The notes beneath the pieces were generated by a model that did not search any database, was not told where the DNA came from, and was given only the letters and a program-made list of their open reading frames with translations. The translations under genes and the position numbers were made by a program. From NCBI GenBank assembly GCA_013286385.1, contig JABDFU010000022.1, positions 1-32,917 on the forward strand: a DNA stretch of 32,917 nt, in the 5' to 3' direction. Positions within the stretch are counted from its first letter, which is position 1, and each line of letters begins with the position of its first letter. Positions 1-8,262 of this stretch are shown piece after piece. This stretch comes from Bacteroidota bacterium. GTDB taxonomy: Bacteria; Bacteroidota; Bacteroidia; JABDFU01.

Positions 1-374
1 TCCTTTTCAGCAGCCGCTTTGTCCCCCAAACCGGCTTTTGCCTGCGCCCTGCTGAAATAAAATCCGGCGTTCATGGGATTCAATGTGATGGCCTTATCAA
101 AATCCTCCAGAGCTCCTTTGGTGTCTTTGAGTTCAAGTTTGGTATTGCCTCGGTTAAAATAAGCCTGGTCAAATTCAGGCTTGAGCGTTATCGCCTGATT
201 AAAATCCTCCAGGGCAGCCGGATATTTTTTTAATCCGAAATCACTGATTCCGGCATTGTAAAATTTCTCAGCCTCCTGACTGGGTTCCAGATTTTTTGCT
301 TTGACGGTATCACCCTGGGCAAACCCGCAAAGGCTCGTCAGGCAAATCAGCAAAGTTGCTTTGCATTTATTCAT
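1..374 (-). CDS. TPR-repeat protein, secreted, C-terminus beyond window
   Basis: The reading frame starts at ATG 374-372 and runs off the left edge, so about 124 residues are visible. It opens with a signal peptide (MNKCKATLLICLTSLCGFAQ), then a short linker and tetratricopeptide repeats; two units of the type YPAALEDFNQAITLKPE and KGALEDFDKAITLNP can be read from about residue 50 onward. TPR domains are protein-interaction scaffolds; no enzymatic function is suggested. The start overlaps the stop of the upstream PorE-like gene by one base (TAATG), so the two are probably translationally coupled, and this protein may work with that envelope component. The partner and exact role cannot be read from sequence. 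The call as a TPR protein is firm; the full length is unknown. Confidence 0.85.
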   Translation of the reverse strand, partial: MNKCKATLLICLTSLCGFAQGDTVKAKNLEPSQEAEKFYNAGISDFGLKKYPAALEDFNQAITLKPEFDQAYFNRGNTKLELKDTKGALEDFDKAITLNPMNAGFYFSRAQAKAGLGDKAAAEK

Positions 375-2380
375 TACATACTTAAGATTTTAAACTCTGT
401 CCTGCGGTTCAATTGTCTGCCTTCCGGAGTAGTATTTGTAGCAATGGGCAGGTTAAATCCATAGCCTTTGAAAACCATCCTTGAGGTATTTATGCCCTTT
501 TTCTTGAGGTAGTCAACGACCGCTTTGGCCCTGGACTCCGACAAACTCTGATTGTGTTCTGCGCTTCCCACATTATCGGTGTGTCCCGAAATTTCAATTT
601 TAAGAGTATGGATTTCATTCATCAACTGCAGCAACCGTTCGAGTTCATTGGTAGATTCGGGTCGGAGATCTGATTTGTCCGTATCAAAGAATATGTTGTT
701 AAGCACAATTTTACTTCCCACCTCGATTTTTTCCAAAGCCACATTCTTTTCTATTTCCTGATAGGTTGTGCTCAGGGGAATGTCAAAATTTTCAGAATGA
801 AACAGATAATCCCTGGCTTTCACAGCAATACCGTAATTTTTTCCGGAAGGCAGGGAAATCAGGTATTTCCCGGTAGCGCTGTTGGATTTAAAACTGGCCA
901 CAATTTCGTTTTTCTGGTTGTCGACCACTTCTATGGTTGCTTCCAGAGGCTTGCCCGTTTTGGCATCGGTAATGACCCCTTTAAGAAGAGTAGTCTGCGA
1001 AACCGCCTCTTTTACGCTGTCCGTTTTTGAACTGTCTTTCACCGGCTGGAGGAAATCAATCAGGTAGATATCCTGATCTCCGTAACTGTCGGCCCTGGTG
1101 GAAGAATAATAACCGTGCTTACCGCTTCCTGACATAACAAAGAAACGGTCGTCATCGGGTGTACTGATGGGGTAACCCAGATTAACAGGCTTCGACCATT
1201 TACCATCCTTATCCTTTACGGATTTGAATATATCATACCCCCCCATGGAGTTCCATCCCTTTGAGCTGAAATACAAAGTCTTTCCATCCGGGTGAATAAA
1301 AACATCGTCTTCGGCGTAAGGCGTATTGATATCAGCTCCCATATTAACGGCATCTCCCCAATTGCCCTTTTCATCCTTGGTACAATAGTAAATATCCCTG
1401 TCTCCTATTCCGCCAGGCCTTTCGCTGACAAAATAAAGGGTCTTTCCGTCGTACGACAGAGAAACAGAAGACTCATGCCATTTTGAATTAACACCGCCGC
1501 CTATTCTTTTCGGTTTTTGCCACTTGTCACCTTCCAGGTGGGTTTCAAACAAATCCCCATCGTCGTTGCGATCATACAGATACATATAAAGTGTTTGTCC
1601 ATCCAGAGAAAGGCCCGTTGTCGCATCGTGTCCCTCTGTATTGATGGGAGAACCAATGTTCTGGGCCTCTGTCCATTTGCCGTCCTTCTTATAGGAGATG
1701 TAAATGTCTTCGAAATACATACCGACTGACCCGTCAATGCCTCCGCCTTTGGTTGAAAGACGTCTGGAAGTAAATATCAGAACGGATTCATCTGCAGATA
1801 TTTCAGGCCCGTATTCAGGATAAATGGTATTGATAGCCGGGCCTGCATTTTCAATTTTTACATTCACCGGAGACTTCACCAATTCTTTTCCGTTTCTGCA
1901 TTCGGTGATCCGTTTTTGAATGGCCTCATTCAATTCCTTCTGCTCCTTTGGCAAGAGCGCTTTGTAAAAAGTATTGTACTCAAAGATCGCTTTGTCAAAC
2001 TGCAGATTCAACTGGTAACCCGTTCCCAGCATGAGATGTAACTGGGGATCGACATTGAAATTCAGCTTCTGGGCCTTTTCAAGAAAGGGAATGGATTTGA
2101 GCTTGGTATAAGAACTCAGGTAACAGGTACCGATTTTAAAATTAAGCTCCGCATTCTCGGGATTGAATTCATTCGCCTTCAGATAAAGTTCCAGAGCCTG
2201 CTTGTGCCATATTTTCCCACGGTTATAGAAATCATCACCCTTGCTGATCGTTCGCTGGACCTCTTTTAAGCCCTTGGGATCGTTCGGAAAATTTTCTTTT
2301 GTGAAATCAACATTTTTTTGGGCAAATACAAAGTGAAAGGAAAACAGAAAAAAAAACAGGCCAATCAGTTTTAATTGCAT
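374..2380 (-). CDS. TPR-PD40-CRD-OmpA envelope protein (PorE-like)
   Basis: About 668 residues from ATG 2380, chosen because a clean signal peptide (MQLKLIGLFFFLFSFHFVFAQ) starts there; an upstream in-frame TTG at 2407 would add nine unlikely residues. Domain order is: TPR-like helices (about 30-160), five PD40/WD40-type blades with motifs such as DGKTLYFVSERPGG and DGKTLYFSSKGWNSMGGYDIF (about 185-440), a carboxypeptidase-regulatory-like beta domain (about 465-535), and a C-terminal OmpA peptidoglycan-binding domain with FFDTDKSDLRPES, GHTDNVG and SLSESRAKAVVDYL. This is the architecture known for PorE, a T9SS component thought to tie the secretion machinery to peptidoglycan. Unlike a lipoprotein, no Cys follows the signal peptide. 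Bacteroidota carry several paralogues of this layout, so the T9SS role is an inference. It lies between a PspC-domain gene and a TPR gene in a minus-strand operon. Confidence 0.85.
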   Translation of the reverse strand: MQLKLIGLFFFLFSFHFVFAQKNVDFTKENFPNDPKGLKEVQRTISKGDDFYNRGKIWHKQALELYLKANEFNPENAELNFKIGTCYLSSYTKLKSIPFLEKAQKLNFNVDPQLHLMLGTGYQLNLQFDKAIFEYNTFYKALLPKEQKELNEAIQKRITECRNGKELVKSPVNVKIENAGPAINTIYPEYGPEISADESVLIFTSRRLSTKGGGIDGSVGMYFEDIYISYKKDGKWTEAQNIGSPINTEGHDATTGLSLDGQTLYMYLYDRNDDGDLFETHLEGDKWQKPKRIGGGVNSKWHESSVSLSYDGKTLYFVSERPGGIGDRDIYYCTKDEKGNWGDAVNMGADINTPYAEDDVFIHPDGKTLYFSSKGWNSMGGYDIFKSVKDKDGKWSKPVNLGYPISTPDDDRFFVMSGSGKHGYYSSTRADSYGDQDIYLIDFLQPVKDSSKTDSVKEAVSQTTLLKGVITDAKTGKPLEATIEVVDNQKNEIVASFKSNSATGKYLISLPSGKNYGIAVKARDYLFHSENFDIPLSTTYQEIEKNVALEKIEVGSKIVLNNIFFDTDKSDLRPESTNELERLLQLMNEIHTLKIEISGHTDNVGSAEHNQSLSESRAKAVVDYLKKKGINTSRMVFKGYGFNLPIATNTTPEGRQLNRRTEFKILSM

Positions 2381-2403
2381 ACAATCGGATTTGGGACGGC
2401 CGC

Positions 2404-2652
2404 TCAAAGATCCCAGAATGACAAACGGGAAGATCGATGCCGTCCGATTTTAAAATAGTCCTTGTGCTCCAGAAAAAAAGCCATACTAAAATAGATGATC
2501 ACAGGAGAACCTGCCGTAAAGAAAGAGAGGTAAATAAAATACATGCGAATCCGTGTCGATTTGATTCCAAGCTTGTTTCCCCACCATTCGCAAACTCCAA
2601 AAGCCCGCTTTTCAAACCAATCCTGGACGCAATGTATCAGCTTATTTAGCAT
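2404..2652 (-). CDS. small PspC-domain membrane protein
   Basis: An 82-residue protein starting at ATG 2652 (MLNKLIHCVQ); an in-frame start six codons upstream at 2670 is less likely. The core follows the PspC pattern: a polar segment with GVCEWWGNKLGIKSTRIRMY aligned to the family's GVCGGLAxYFGIDPTLVR, then a hydrophobic segment (about YFIYLSFFTAGSPVIIYFSMAFF, residues 44-66) that would cross the membrane. PspC domains are known from the phage-shock response to envelope stress, but many small bacterial members have no proven function. The C-terminal tail is basic and cytoplasmic or periplasmic by orientation I cannot fix. It sits 24 bases downstream of dapF and 23 bases upstream of the PorE-like start, inside one apparent operon. 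Confidence 0.75.
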   Translation of the reverse strand: MLNKLIHCVQDWFEKRAFGVCEWWGNKLGIKSTRIRMYFIYLSFFTAGSPVIIYFSMAFFLEHKDYFKIGRHRSSRLSFWDL

Positions 2653-2676
2653 ATTAACAAATGTACACAAGTTCTT

Positions 2677-3459
2677 TTAATCCTCCCATTCTCCCTTAAA
2701 AACGAAGATCGCCGGGCCTTCAAGCCTCACCGAATCAAAGCCTTTGCCAGGATTCGACCGGTATTGAACAGTCAGCTTTCCGCCCGGAGTTCTGACCGCA
2801 ACTGTCCCTTTTCCCGATTGCCCTTGCTGAAGAGAATGAACCAGAGCCGATGCCGTAACCCCTGTTCCGCAGGATAAGGTTTCATCCTCCACTCCCCTCT
2901 CGTATGTTCTTACAAACAACTCCCCTCCTTGCTGCTCAACGAAATTTACATTGGTGCCCTGAGACGTAAACCTTTCATTATAACGGATAGCTTTTCCCTC
3001 CCCGACTACATCAAAAGAATCCAGTCCGCTCACAAACCTTACATAATGGGGAGAACCCGTATTCAGGAAATAAAAATCAGGATTCTTTTCCACACTGCTT
3101 ACGTCATTCATATTCAGTGAAACCCAGTCGTTGTCAATTACGGCACGGTGATCCCCGTCAACAGCCCTGAATTTCGCTTCCTCTTTAACCAATCCCAATT
3201 TATGTGCCAGGGAAACAATGCATCTGCCTCCATTGCCACACATGCTGCTTTCGTTTCCGTCGGAATTGAAATATACCATCTCAAAATCGTATCCGGATCG
3301 GTTCTGCAGCAGCATTAATCCGTCTGCACCGATACCGAACCTGCGGTTGCACAATTTAGCAACAAGTGCCGGGTTCTCTCTTTCGAAAAGAAGATCTCGG
3401 TCATCGATAATGATGAAATCATTTCCTGTACCCTGGTATTTATAAAAACGGTGTTTCAT
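2677..3459 (-). CDS. dapF: diaminopimelate epimerase
   Basis: A 260-residue cytoplasmic enzyme that converts LL- to meso-diaminopimelate, the cross-linking residue of peptidoglycan and the precursor of lysine. The pyridoxal-independent mechanism uses two cysteines, both present: Cys74 in SSMCGNGGRC and Cys197 in ETLSCGTGVTAS. The N-terminal signature FYKYQGTGNDFIIID and the FGIGADGL motif are also in place, and the length is normal for the family. The ATG at 3459 gives the expected N-terminus. It follows a gene for a membrane-anchored unknown by 21 bases and precedes the PspC-domain gene, so it is probably transcribed from upstream of 4155. Nothing unusual in the coding sequence. Confidence 0.97.
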   Translation of the reverse strand: MKHRFYKYQGTGNDFIIIDDRDLLFERENPALVAKLCNRRFGIGADGLMLLQNRSGYDFEMVYFNSDGNESSMCGNGGRCIVSLAHKLGLVKEEAKFRAVDGDHRAVIDNDWVSLNMNDVSSVEKNPDFYFLNTGSPHYVRFVSGLDSFDVVGEGKAIRYNERFTSQGTNVNFVEQQGGELFVRTYERGVEDETLSCGTGVTASALVHSLQQGQSGKGTVAVRTPGGKLTVQYRSNPGKGFDSVRLEGPAIFVFKGEWED

Positions 3460-3480
3460 TCAAAACTTAAATTGGTTCTT

Positions 3481-4155
3481 CTATTTTAACCTTGCCAGAA
3501 GAGCTTCGTCACTCATGCGCTCCATCTGCCTGTAATCATTGGTGAATTCGAGTTTGAATACTCCTTGCTGAAGCCGGATGTAGTAAGCCTCGTCAAGTTT
3601 ATACAAAGCCACATCTTCCTGAGTGCTAACGCCGAACAAAACCACCTTGTTTTTGGCCATCTTATAGCCCTTGTAATTGATTGGCGAAAGCCAGAACTCT
3701 ACGCTTACAGAAGACTTTGCTGCATTTTTATCATCCCGTATTCCGCTCGTTTTTTCGAGAAGGGAATCCGCCGCGCTTATAGGCTGCGGCGGTGTAAGGT
3801 TGATCATTTCGATCTGTTTTAAAGCCAGCAATTCATCCTTTTTGACCACCAGAGAAGAATCTGATTCGAGCCCCGAACGGGTAGTCTCATCTGAAGAGGA
3901 GTCGGCAACCTCTTCCTTTGTTTGACTTACAACGGGAACAGTGCCTGTATTTAAATTTTTTGAAATTTCAGTTGGAGGCTGTGGCGCTTTGGGCTGGCTT
4001 TTATCTTCTGCTTTCTGAGCCGATTGCCTGTAAAAATTAAGCTCCTTGAAATAATCGTCCAGCTTTAAAATAAAGAAGCCACCGCCGACCAGAATTCCAA
4101 GCATCAGACCCATGCTGAAATACTGAAATTTATCCCTGAAATTTGACGAAGACAT
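3481..4155 (-). CDS. membrane-anchored protein of unknown function
   Basis: I do not recognise a named family. The 224-residue product has a short polar N-terminus, one membrane segment (about residues 15-30, MGLMLGILVGGGFFIL), a Pro/Ser/Glu/Lys-rich low-complexity linker (about 45-145, including QPKAPQPPTE and an acidic-serine stretch), and a compact C-terminal domain of about 75 residues beginning near SVSVEFWLSPINYKGYKMAKNK. This looks like an inner-membrane anchor with a flexible linker holding a small folded domain in the periplasm. The C-terminal domain may be a conserved Bacteroidota domain of unknown function. It heads the operon containing dapF, the PspC-domain gene and the PorE-like gene, which suggests an envelope role, but that is only context. 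Confidence 0.75.
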   Translation of the reverse strand: MSSSNFRDKFQYFSMGLMLGILVGGGFFILKLDDYFKELNFYRQSAQKAEDKSQPKAPQPPTEISKNLNTGTVPVVSQTKEEVADSSSDETTRSGLESDSSLVVKKDELLALKQIEMINLTPPQPISAADSLLEKTSGIRDDKNAAKSSVSVEFWLSPINYKGYKMAKNKVVLFGVSTQEDVALYKLDEAYYIRLQQGVFKLEFTNDYRQMERMSDEALLARLK

Positions 4156-4160
4156 CCCTG

Positions 4161-4168
4161 CAAAGATA
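4161..4168 (-). promoter_or_regulatory. candidate -7 element abutting a start codon
   Basis: Read on the minus strand this is TATCTTTG, a perfect match to the Bacteroidota -7 consensus TAnnTTTG. It ends five bases before the ATG at 4155, so transcription would begin at or next to the start codon. No clear TTG box is seen about 20 bases upstream, which lowers confidence. Confidence 0.45.
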
Positions 4169-4272
4169 GCATGTTAAATTATGTTAAAGCCCTTTATCCT
4201 GTTAAATAAAGGTGCGAAATTTGAGTTGTATAGTTCGGTAGATTACACAGCGTTAATTTAAAAAACATACAC

Positions 4273-5751
4273 ATGAAAAAAATAATCGGAGTGTTCCTGA
4301 TAGCAGGAATCGGAGGAATGACAGCTCTTGGGCTCGATCACGTATTCAACAAACAAAACCAATTAAACAAATCAGAGACGGCCGGCACTTCGGCTAAAGC
4401 GACTGCTTCCAGGGATGTCAAATTGGTCAGTTTGCCTGTAAGCCCTGCCGAAACGGGTGTCAATTTTGTTTCGGCTGCCGAAATGACAGTACCCGCAGTG
4501 GTACATATCAAAATAAGTTATCCCGTTGAGCAGGGATATTCGAACGATCCCTTTTTTAATTTGTTTTTCGGTGGCCGGCAGCCAGCCTCGCCTTCTCAAC
4601 CCATGGCAGCAGGATCCGGCGTAATCATCAGCGCAGACGGATATATTGTCACAAACAACCACGTGGTCGAACATGCCGAAAAGATAGAGGTTATTCTCAA
4701 TGACAAACGCTCGTACCAGGCTGCCCTGATCGGCAGGGATCCCAATACCGATCTGGCCTTGCTGAAGATTAAAGAAAAAGACCTTCCGTACATCAGTTAT
4801 GGAAACTCAGACGACATTAAAGTGGGTGAATGGGTACTCGCAGTCGGAAACCCTTTCAACCTGACTTCTACCGTAACTGCGGGAATTGTAAGCGCTAAAG
4901 GGCGAAACCTGAATGTGCTTGAAGGAGATCACGAACACGGAATTTCGGCCATCGATTCCTATATCCAGACCGATGCAGCCATAAATCCCGGAAACAGCGG
5001 CGGGGCCCTTGTCAATACAGCCGGACAGCTCATCGGCATCAACGCCGCCATCCAATCCAACACCGGATCCTATGCAGGCTATTCTTTTGCTATACCCGTT
5101 AACATTGTAAAAAAAGTAACGGCTGACCTGTTGGAATACGGAGAAGTTCAGCGGGCCTTTATTGGGATCAGCATTGCCGATCTGGATGCGCAGCTTGCTG
5201 CAGAAAAGCACATCAAAGATCTCAGGGGGGTGTACGTTCGTGCAGTAACCGATGGAGGCGCCGGGGAAGAGGCCGGAATTACCGAAGGGGATGTGATCAG
5301 GAAAATTGCGGATGTTGAAGTGAACAATGTGCCCGAATTACAGGAACAACTTGGCAAATTCAGACCGGGCGACAAAATCATGGTTACCATAGAGCGCAAC
5401 GGAGAAGAAAAAGTTGCCGGACTGACACTTAAAAATAACAAGGGAAATACCAGTCTGGTGAAAAAAGAAAAATCTGAAGTTATTAACATTCTCGGAGCCG
5501 CATTTGAACAAGTCAGTCCGGAGGAAATGAAACGCCTGAATATCAAAAACGGGCTTAAAATAGTTCGCCTGAACGGAGGAAAACTAAGAGCAGCCGGAAT
5601 TACCGAAGGCTTCATCATTACTAAAATTGACAAAAAAGAGGTCAATACCCTGGATGACCTTAAAAACGACCTCGAAAACAAAGAAGGGGGCGTTTTGATC
5701 GAAGGCACCTACAGCAACGGAATGAGAGCCTATTACGGATTCGGACTCTGA
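4273..5751 (+). CDS. htrA: Do-family periplasmic serine protease (HtrA/DegP)
   Basis: A 492-residue periplasmic protease and chaperone that degrades misfolded envelope proteins. The N-terminus has a signal sequence or anchor (KKIIGVFLIAGIGGMTALGL). The trypsin-like domain carries the full triad: His130 in TNNHVVEH, Asp160 in DPNTDLALL and Ser242 in NPGNSGGAL. Two PDZ domains follow, around residues 285-385 (with AFIGISIADL, GVYVRAVTDGGAGEEAGI) and 400-490 (NGLKIVRLNGGKLRAAGITEGFII). Length and layout match DegP/DegQ. It is divergent from the dapF operon and ends at its own intrinsic terminator, so it is probably monocistronic. No clean housekeeping promoter was found in 4169-4272, which would fit control by an alternative or ECF sigma factor, as is common for htrA, but this is inference. 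Confidence 0.96.
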   Translation: MKKIIGVFLIAGIGGMTALGLDHVFNKQNQLNKSETAGTSAKATASRDVKLVSLPVSPAETGVNFVSAAEMTVPAVVHIKISYPVEQGYSNDPFFNLFFGGRQPASPSQPMAAGSGVIISADGYIVTNNHVVEHAEKIEVILNDKRSYQAALIGRDPNTDLALLKIKEKDLPYISYGNSDDIKVGEWVLAVGNPFNLTSTVTAGIVSAKGRNLNVLEGDHEHGISAIDSYIQTDAAINPGNSGGALVNTAGQLIGINAAIQSNTGSYAGYSFAIPVNIVKKVTADLLEYGEVQRAFIGISIADLDAQLAAEKHIKDLRGVYVRAVTDGGAGEEAGITEGDVIRKIADVEVNNVPELQEQLGKFRPGDKIMVTIERNGEEKVAGLTLKNNKGNTSLVKKEKSEVINILGAAFEQVSPEEMKRLNIKNGLKIVRLNGGKLRAAGITEGFIITKIDKKEVNTLDDLKNDLENKEGGVLIEGTYSNGMRAYYGFGL

Positions 5752-5780
5752 TGAAGCCTTCTCCCATGTCTTCATCGGGT

Positions 5781-5808
5781 AAAATGCCTCCCTCAAAGGG
5801 GGCATTTT
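5781..5808 (+). terminator. intrinsic terminator after htrA
   Basis: AAAATGCC and GGCATTTT form an eight-base-pair stem that continues inward through a G-T pair and C-G pairs (TCCC against the G run) around a short loop; TTTT GTTATTT follows. It lies 30 bases after the htrA stop and upstream of the rpoD promoter. The A/T-rich flanks would let it act in both directions, but only the plus strand has a gene to end. Confidence 0.8.
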
Positions 5809-5869
5809 GTTATTTATCTAAATTGTTCAAAACATCTGATTTTCAAATAATTATATTTGGCTTAACCCA

Positions 5870-5900
5870 TTGACAAGTAGTAATAATTGAAATACATTTG
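5870..5900 (+). promoter_or_regulatory. sigma-A type promoter of rpoD
   Basis: TTG at 5870-5872 and TACATTTG at 5893-5900 are separated by 20 bases and match the Bacteroidota -33/-7 consensus. The expected start of transcription is about 5906, giving a leader of roughly 18 bases before the ATG at 5925. A second -7-like octamer, TATATTTG, lies at 5852-5859 and could be an additional start, but its TTG spacing is too long. Confidence 0.75.
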
Positions 5901-5924
5901 CGTTGTTAATTTATCGTTATCGCT

Positions 5925-6788
5925 ATGAGACAACTAAAAATTACCAAGTCTATTACCAACAGAGAAAGTGCATCTCTGGACAAATATTTGCAGGAAATCG
6001 GAAGAGAAGAGCTCATTACAGCTGAGGAAGAGGTTTCACTTGCAAAGCGTATCCGTGACGGGGATCAGATTGCACTGGAAAAACTGACCAAGGCAAATCT
6101 TCGCTTTGTGGTTTCTGTTGCCAAGCAATATCAGAATCAAGGACTTAGTCTTCCCGACCTGATCAACGAAGGAAATCTGGGTCTTATAAAGGCAGCTAAG
6201 CGTTTTGATGAGACTCGTGGATTTAAATTTATATCCTATGCCGTATGGTGGATTCGCCAATCGATTTTGCAGGCTCTGGCTGAACAAAGCCGTATTGTGC
6301 GTTTACCCCTGAACCAGGTAGGTTCCCTGAATAAAATCAACAAAGCATTTTCAAAACTCGAACAGGAGTTTGAGCGCGAACCCAGCGCAGAAGAACTTTC
6401 GAACCTGCTGGATTTGCCCGAAGATAAAGTGGCAGACACCATGCGCGTCTCCGGACGCCATGTTTCCATGGATGCGCCTTTTGTAAACGGAGAAGACAAT
6501 AGCCTGCTGGATGTGCTGATCAATCCTGATTCGCCTAAGGCGGACAACGGACTGATGAATGAATCCCTTCAGCGGGAAATAGAACGCTCATTATCCACCC
6601 TGACAGAGAGAGAACGAGATGTCATCAAGTTGTTTTTTGGTATCGGTCAGAACCACGGGCTGACTCTTGAGGAAATTGGCGCCAAATTTGATTTAACCAG
6701 AGAACGCGTTCGCCAGATTAAAGAGAAGGCCATTCGCAGGCTTCGCCACAACTCACGCAGTAAATTACTCAAAGCTTACTTAGGATAA
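5925..6788 (+). CDS. rpoD: primary RNA polymerase sigma factor (sigma-70)
   Basis: This 287-residue protein is the housekeeping sigma factor that directs RNA polymerase to promoters. It lacks the long acidic region 1.1 of proteobacterial RpoD and begins directly with region 1.2 ([20 protein letters not shown]). Region 2 contains [36 protein letters not shown] and [13 protein letters not shown], the core-binding and -10-recognition helices. Region 3 follows at about 130-210. Region 4 ends with [29 protein letters not shown], the helix-turn-helix that reads the -33 box. The size and layout are those of the Bacteroidota primary sigma factor, which recognises the unusual TTTG/TAnnTTTG promoters seen across this window. 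It has its own promoter and is followed after one base by the GAPDH gene. Confidence 0.97.
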   Translation: MRQLKITKSITNRESASLDKYLQEIGREELITAEEEVSLAKRIRDGDQIALEKLTKANLRFVVSVAKQYQNQGLSLPDLINEGNLGLIKAAKRFDETRGFKFISYAVWWIRQSILQALAEQSRIVRLPLNQVGSLNKINKAFSKLEQEFEREPSAEELSNLLDLPEDKVADTMRVSGRHVSMDAPFVNGEDNSLLDVLINPDSPKADNGLMNESLQREIERSLSTLTERERDVIKLFFGIGQNHGLTLEEIGAKFDLTRERVRQIKEKAIRRLRHNSRSKLLKAYLG

Positions 6789-6789
6789 T

Positions 6790-8262
6790 ATGACCATAGC
6801 AATCGAGCCCATGATTAAATCCTCTTACGAAAGCGAGCTGGGATCATGGATTGAGCAGGAAAAGGCGGCAATCGAATTGATCAAAGCCGTTGGCGAACTC
6901 TGGTTTGAAAAATCTGTTGAACTGATCATTTTCAGAAATCAACTGATAGACCGCAGTTCGAGTGAAATCATGAACCTTCACCTGTATGCCAAATACATGG
7001 TGAAGCAGCCGATACATATTTTTGATACGGTAATGCTCGCCAAGGAACTGATCAAGCTTGACCTGACTACTTCCCGGATCGACATCGGACGTTTGTGCAG
7101 CGAATGGCTGACTGAAAAAGCTCAGTTTAAAACGGCCGGAGATTTTGTAAGCAAAAAATTAAACGGCTTCATCGGGAAGGAAAAAAATAAATTAGTACCA
7201 AAGGATGTCGTGCTATATGGCTTCGGACGTATCGGAAGGCTTGCAGCCCGTGAAATTATAGCACAGGCCGGAAAAGGCATGCAATTGCGCCTCAGAGCCA
7301 TAGTTACCCGTACCAATTCTTCTGAAGACATTACCAAAAGGGCTGACCTGCTAAGAACCGATTCTGTTCACGGACCATTCCCAGGCACCATTATCGAGGA
7401 TCTGGAAAACAAGACCCTGATTGTAAACGGACATACCATTAAAATGATTGCAGCGAAAAATCCCGATGAGGTGGATTATGAATCCTACGGAATCAAGGAT
7501 GCACTGCTGATTGACAACACCGGCGTAGCGCGCGATCGGGACGGCTTGTCGAAACATTTAAAATCAAAAGGTATCAACAAAGTGTTGCTTACGGCTCCCG
7601 GAAAAGGAAATATTCCTAACGTAGTTTACGGCGTTAATCAAAACTCCCTGGACATTGAAGGGGAACAGATTTTTTCTGCTGCCAGTTGCACCACCAATGC
7701 CATCATTCCCGTTTTGAAAGTAATTGAAGAAAAGATCGGCATCCAGCACGGACACATTGAAACCATACATTCCTATACCAACGACCAGAACTTGCTCGAC
7801 AACTACCATCCGAAATACAGGAGAGGGCGTTCTGCAGCTTTGAACATGGTTATTACCGAAACCGGTGCAGGCAGCGCCATTACCAAAGTTTTGCCGGCAC
7901 TTAAAGGAAAACTTACAGCCAATTCGGTTCGTGTTCCCACTCCCGATGTTTCCCTTGCAATTTTATCTTTGACGGTCAACAAGACCGTTGAGAAAGATTT
8001 TGTAAATGAGATCATGAAGGACGCGGCTCTTAAAGGTGAACTGGTTGAACAGATTCAGTATTACTACAGCAATGAACTGGTTTCCACAGATGTGATCGGA
8101 AACCCTTGTGCATCGGTGTTTGACAGCCAGGCCACCCTGGTGAGCGATGACAAGAAAAGCATTGTACTTTACGTCTGGTATGACAACGAATACGGATATA
8201 CCCGCCAGGTTATACGGCTTGCAAAATACGTAGCCGAGGTCATCCCTTTACGTTACTACTAG
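6790..8262 (+). CDS. gap: glyceraldehyde-3-phosphate dehydrogenase, long form
   Basis: A 490-residue enzyme that oxidises glyceraldehyde-3-phosphate to 1,3-bisphosphoglycerate with NAD(P). The canonical 330-residue GAPDH core starts near residue 137 with the Rossmann motif [17 protein letters not shown]. Catalytic Cys300 lies in [10 protein letters not shown] and the partner His327 in [22 protein letters not shown] near the end is also typical. The first ~135 residues are an extra helical domain, known from the long GAPDH form found in Bacteroidota and some proteobacteria; its function is not established to my knowledge. The ATG comes one base after the rpoD stop, so the two are probably cotranscribed. 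Its last 23 bases overlap the convergent prfC gene. The glycolytic versus gluconeogenic direction cannot be told from sequence. Confidence 0.94.
   Translation: MTIAIEPMIKSSYESELGSWIEQEKAAIELIKAVGELWFEKSVELIIFRNQLIDRSSSEIMNLHLYAKYMVKQPIHIFDTVMLAKELIKLDLTTSRIDIGRLCSEWLTEKAQFKTAGDFVSKKLNGFIGKEKNKLVPKDVVLYGFGRIGRLAAREIIAQAGKGMQLRLRAIVTRTNSSEDITKRADLLRTDSVHGPFPGTIIEDLENKTLIVNGHTIKMIAAKNPDEVDYESYGIKDALLIDNTGVARDRDGLSKHLKSKGINKVLLTAPGKGNIPNVVYGVNQNSLDIEGEQIFSAASCTTNAIIPVLKVIEEKIGIQHGHIETIHSYTNDQNLLDNYHPKYRRGRSAALNMVITETGAGSAITKVLPALKGKLTANSVRVPTPDVSLAILSLTVNKTVEKDFVNEIMKDAALKGELVEQIQYYYSNELVSTDVIGNPCASVFDSQATLVSDDKKSIVLYVWYDNEYGYTRQVIRLAKYVAEVIPLRYY

Noticed and set aside
4807-5708. Long minus-strand frames (134 and 186 codons) within htrA
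   Set aside because: They are antisense to a gene with complete catalytic and PDZ motifs; the Ser/Leu/Pro-rich products are typical of reading the wrong strand.
5852-5859. TATATTTG as a second rpoD promoter
   Set aside because: The nearest upstream TTG (5823-5825) is 26 bases away, outside the usual spacing; a better promoter lies at 5870-5900.
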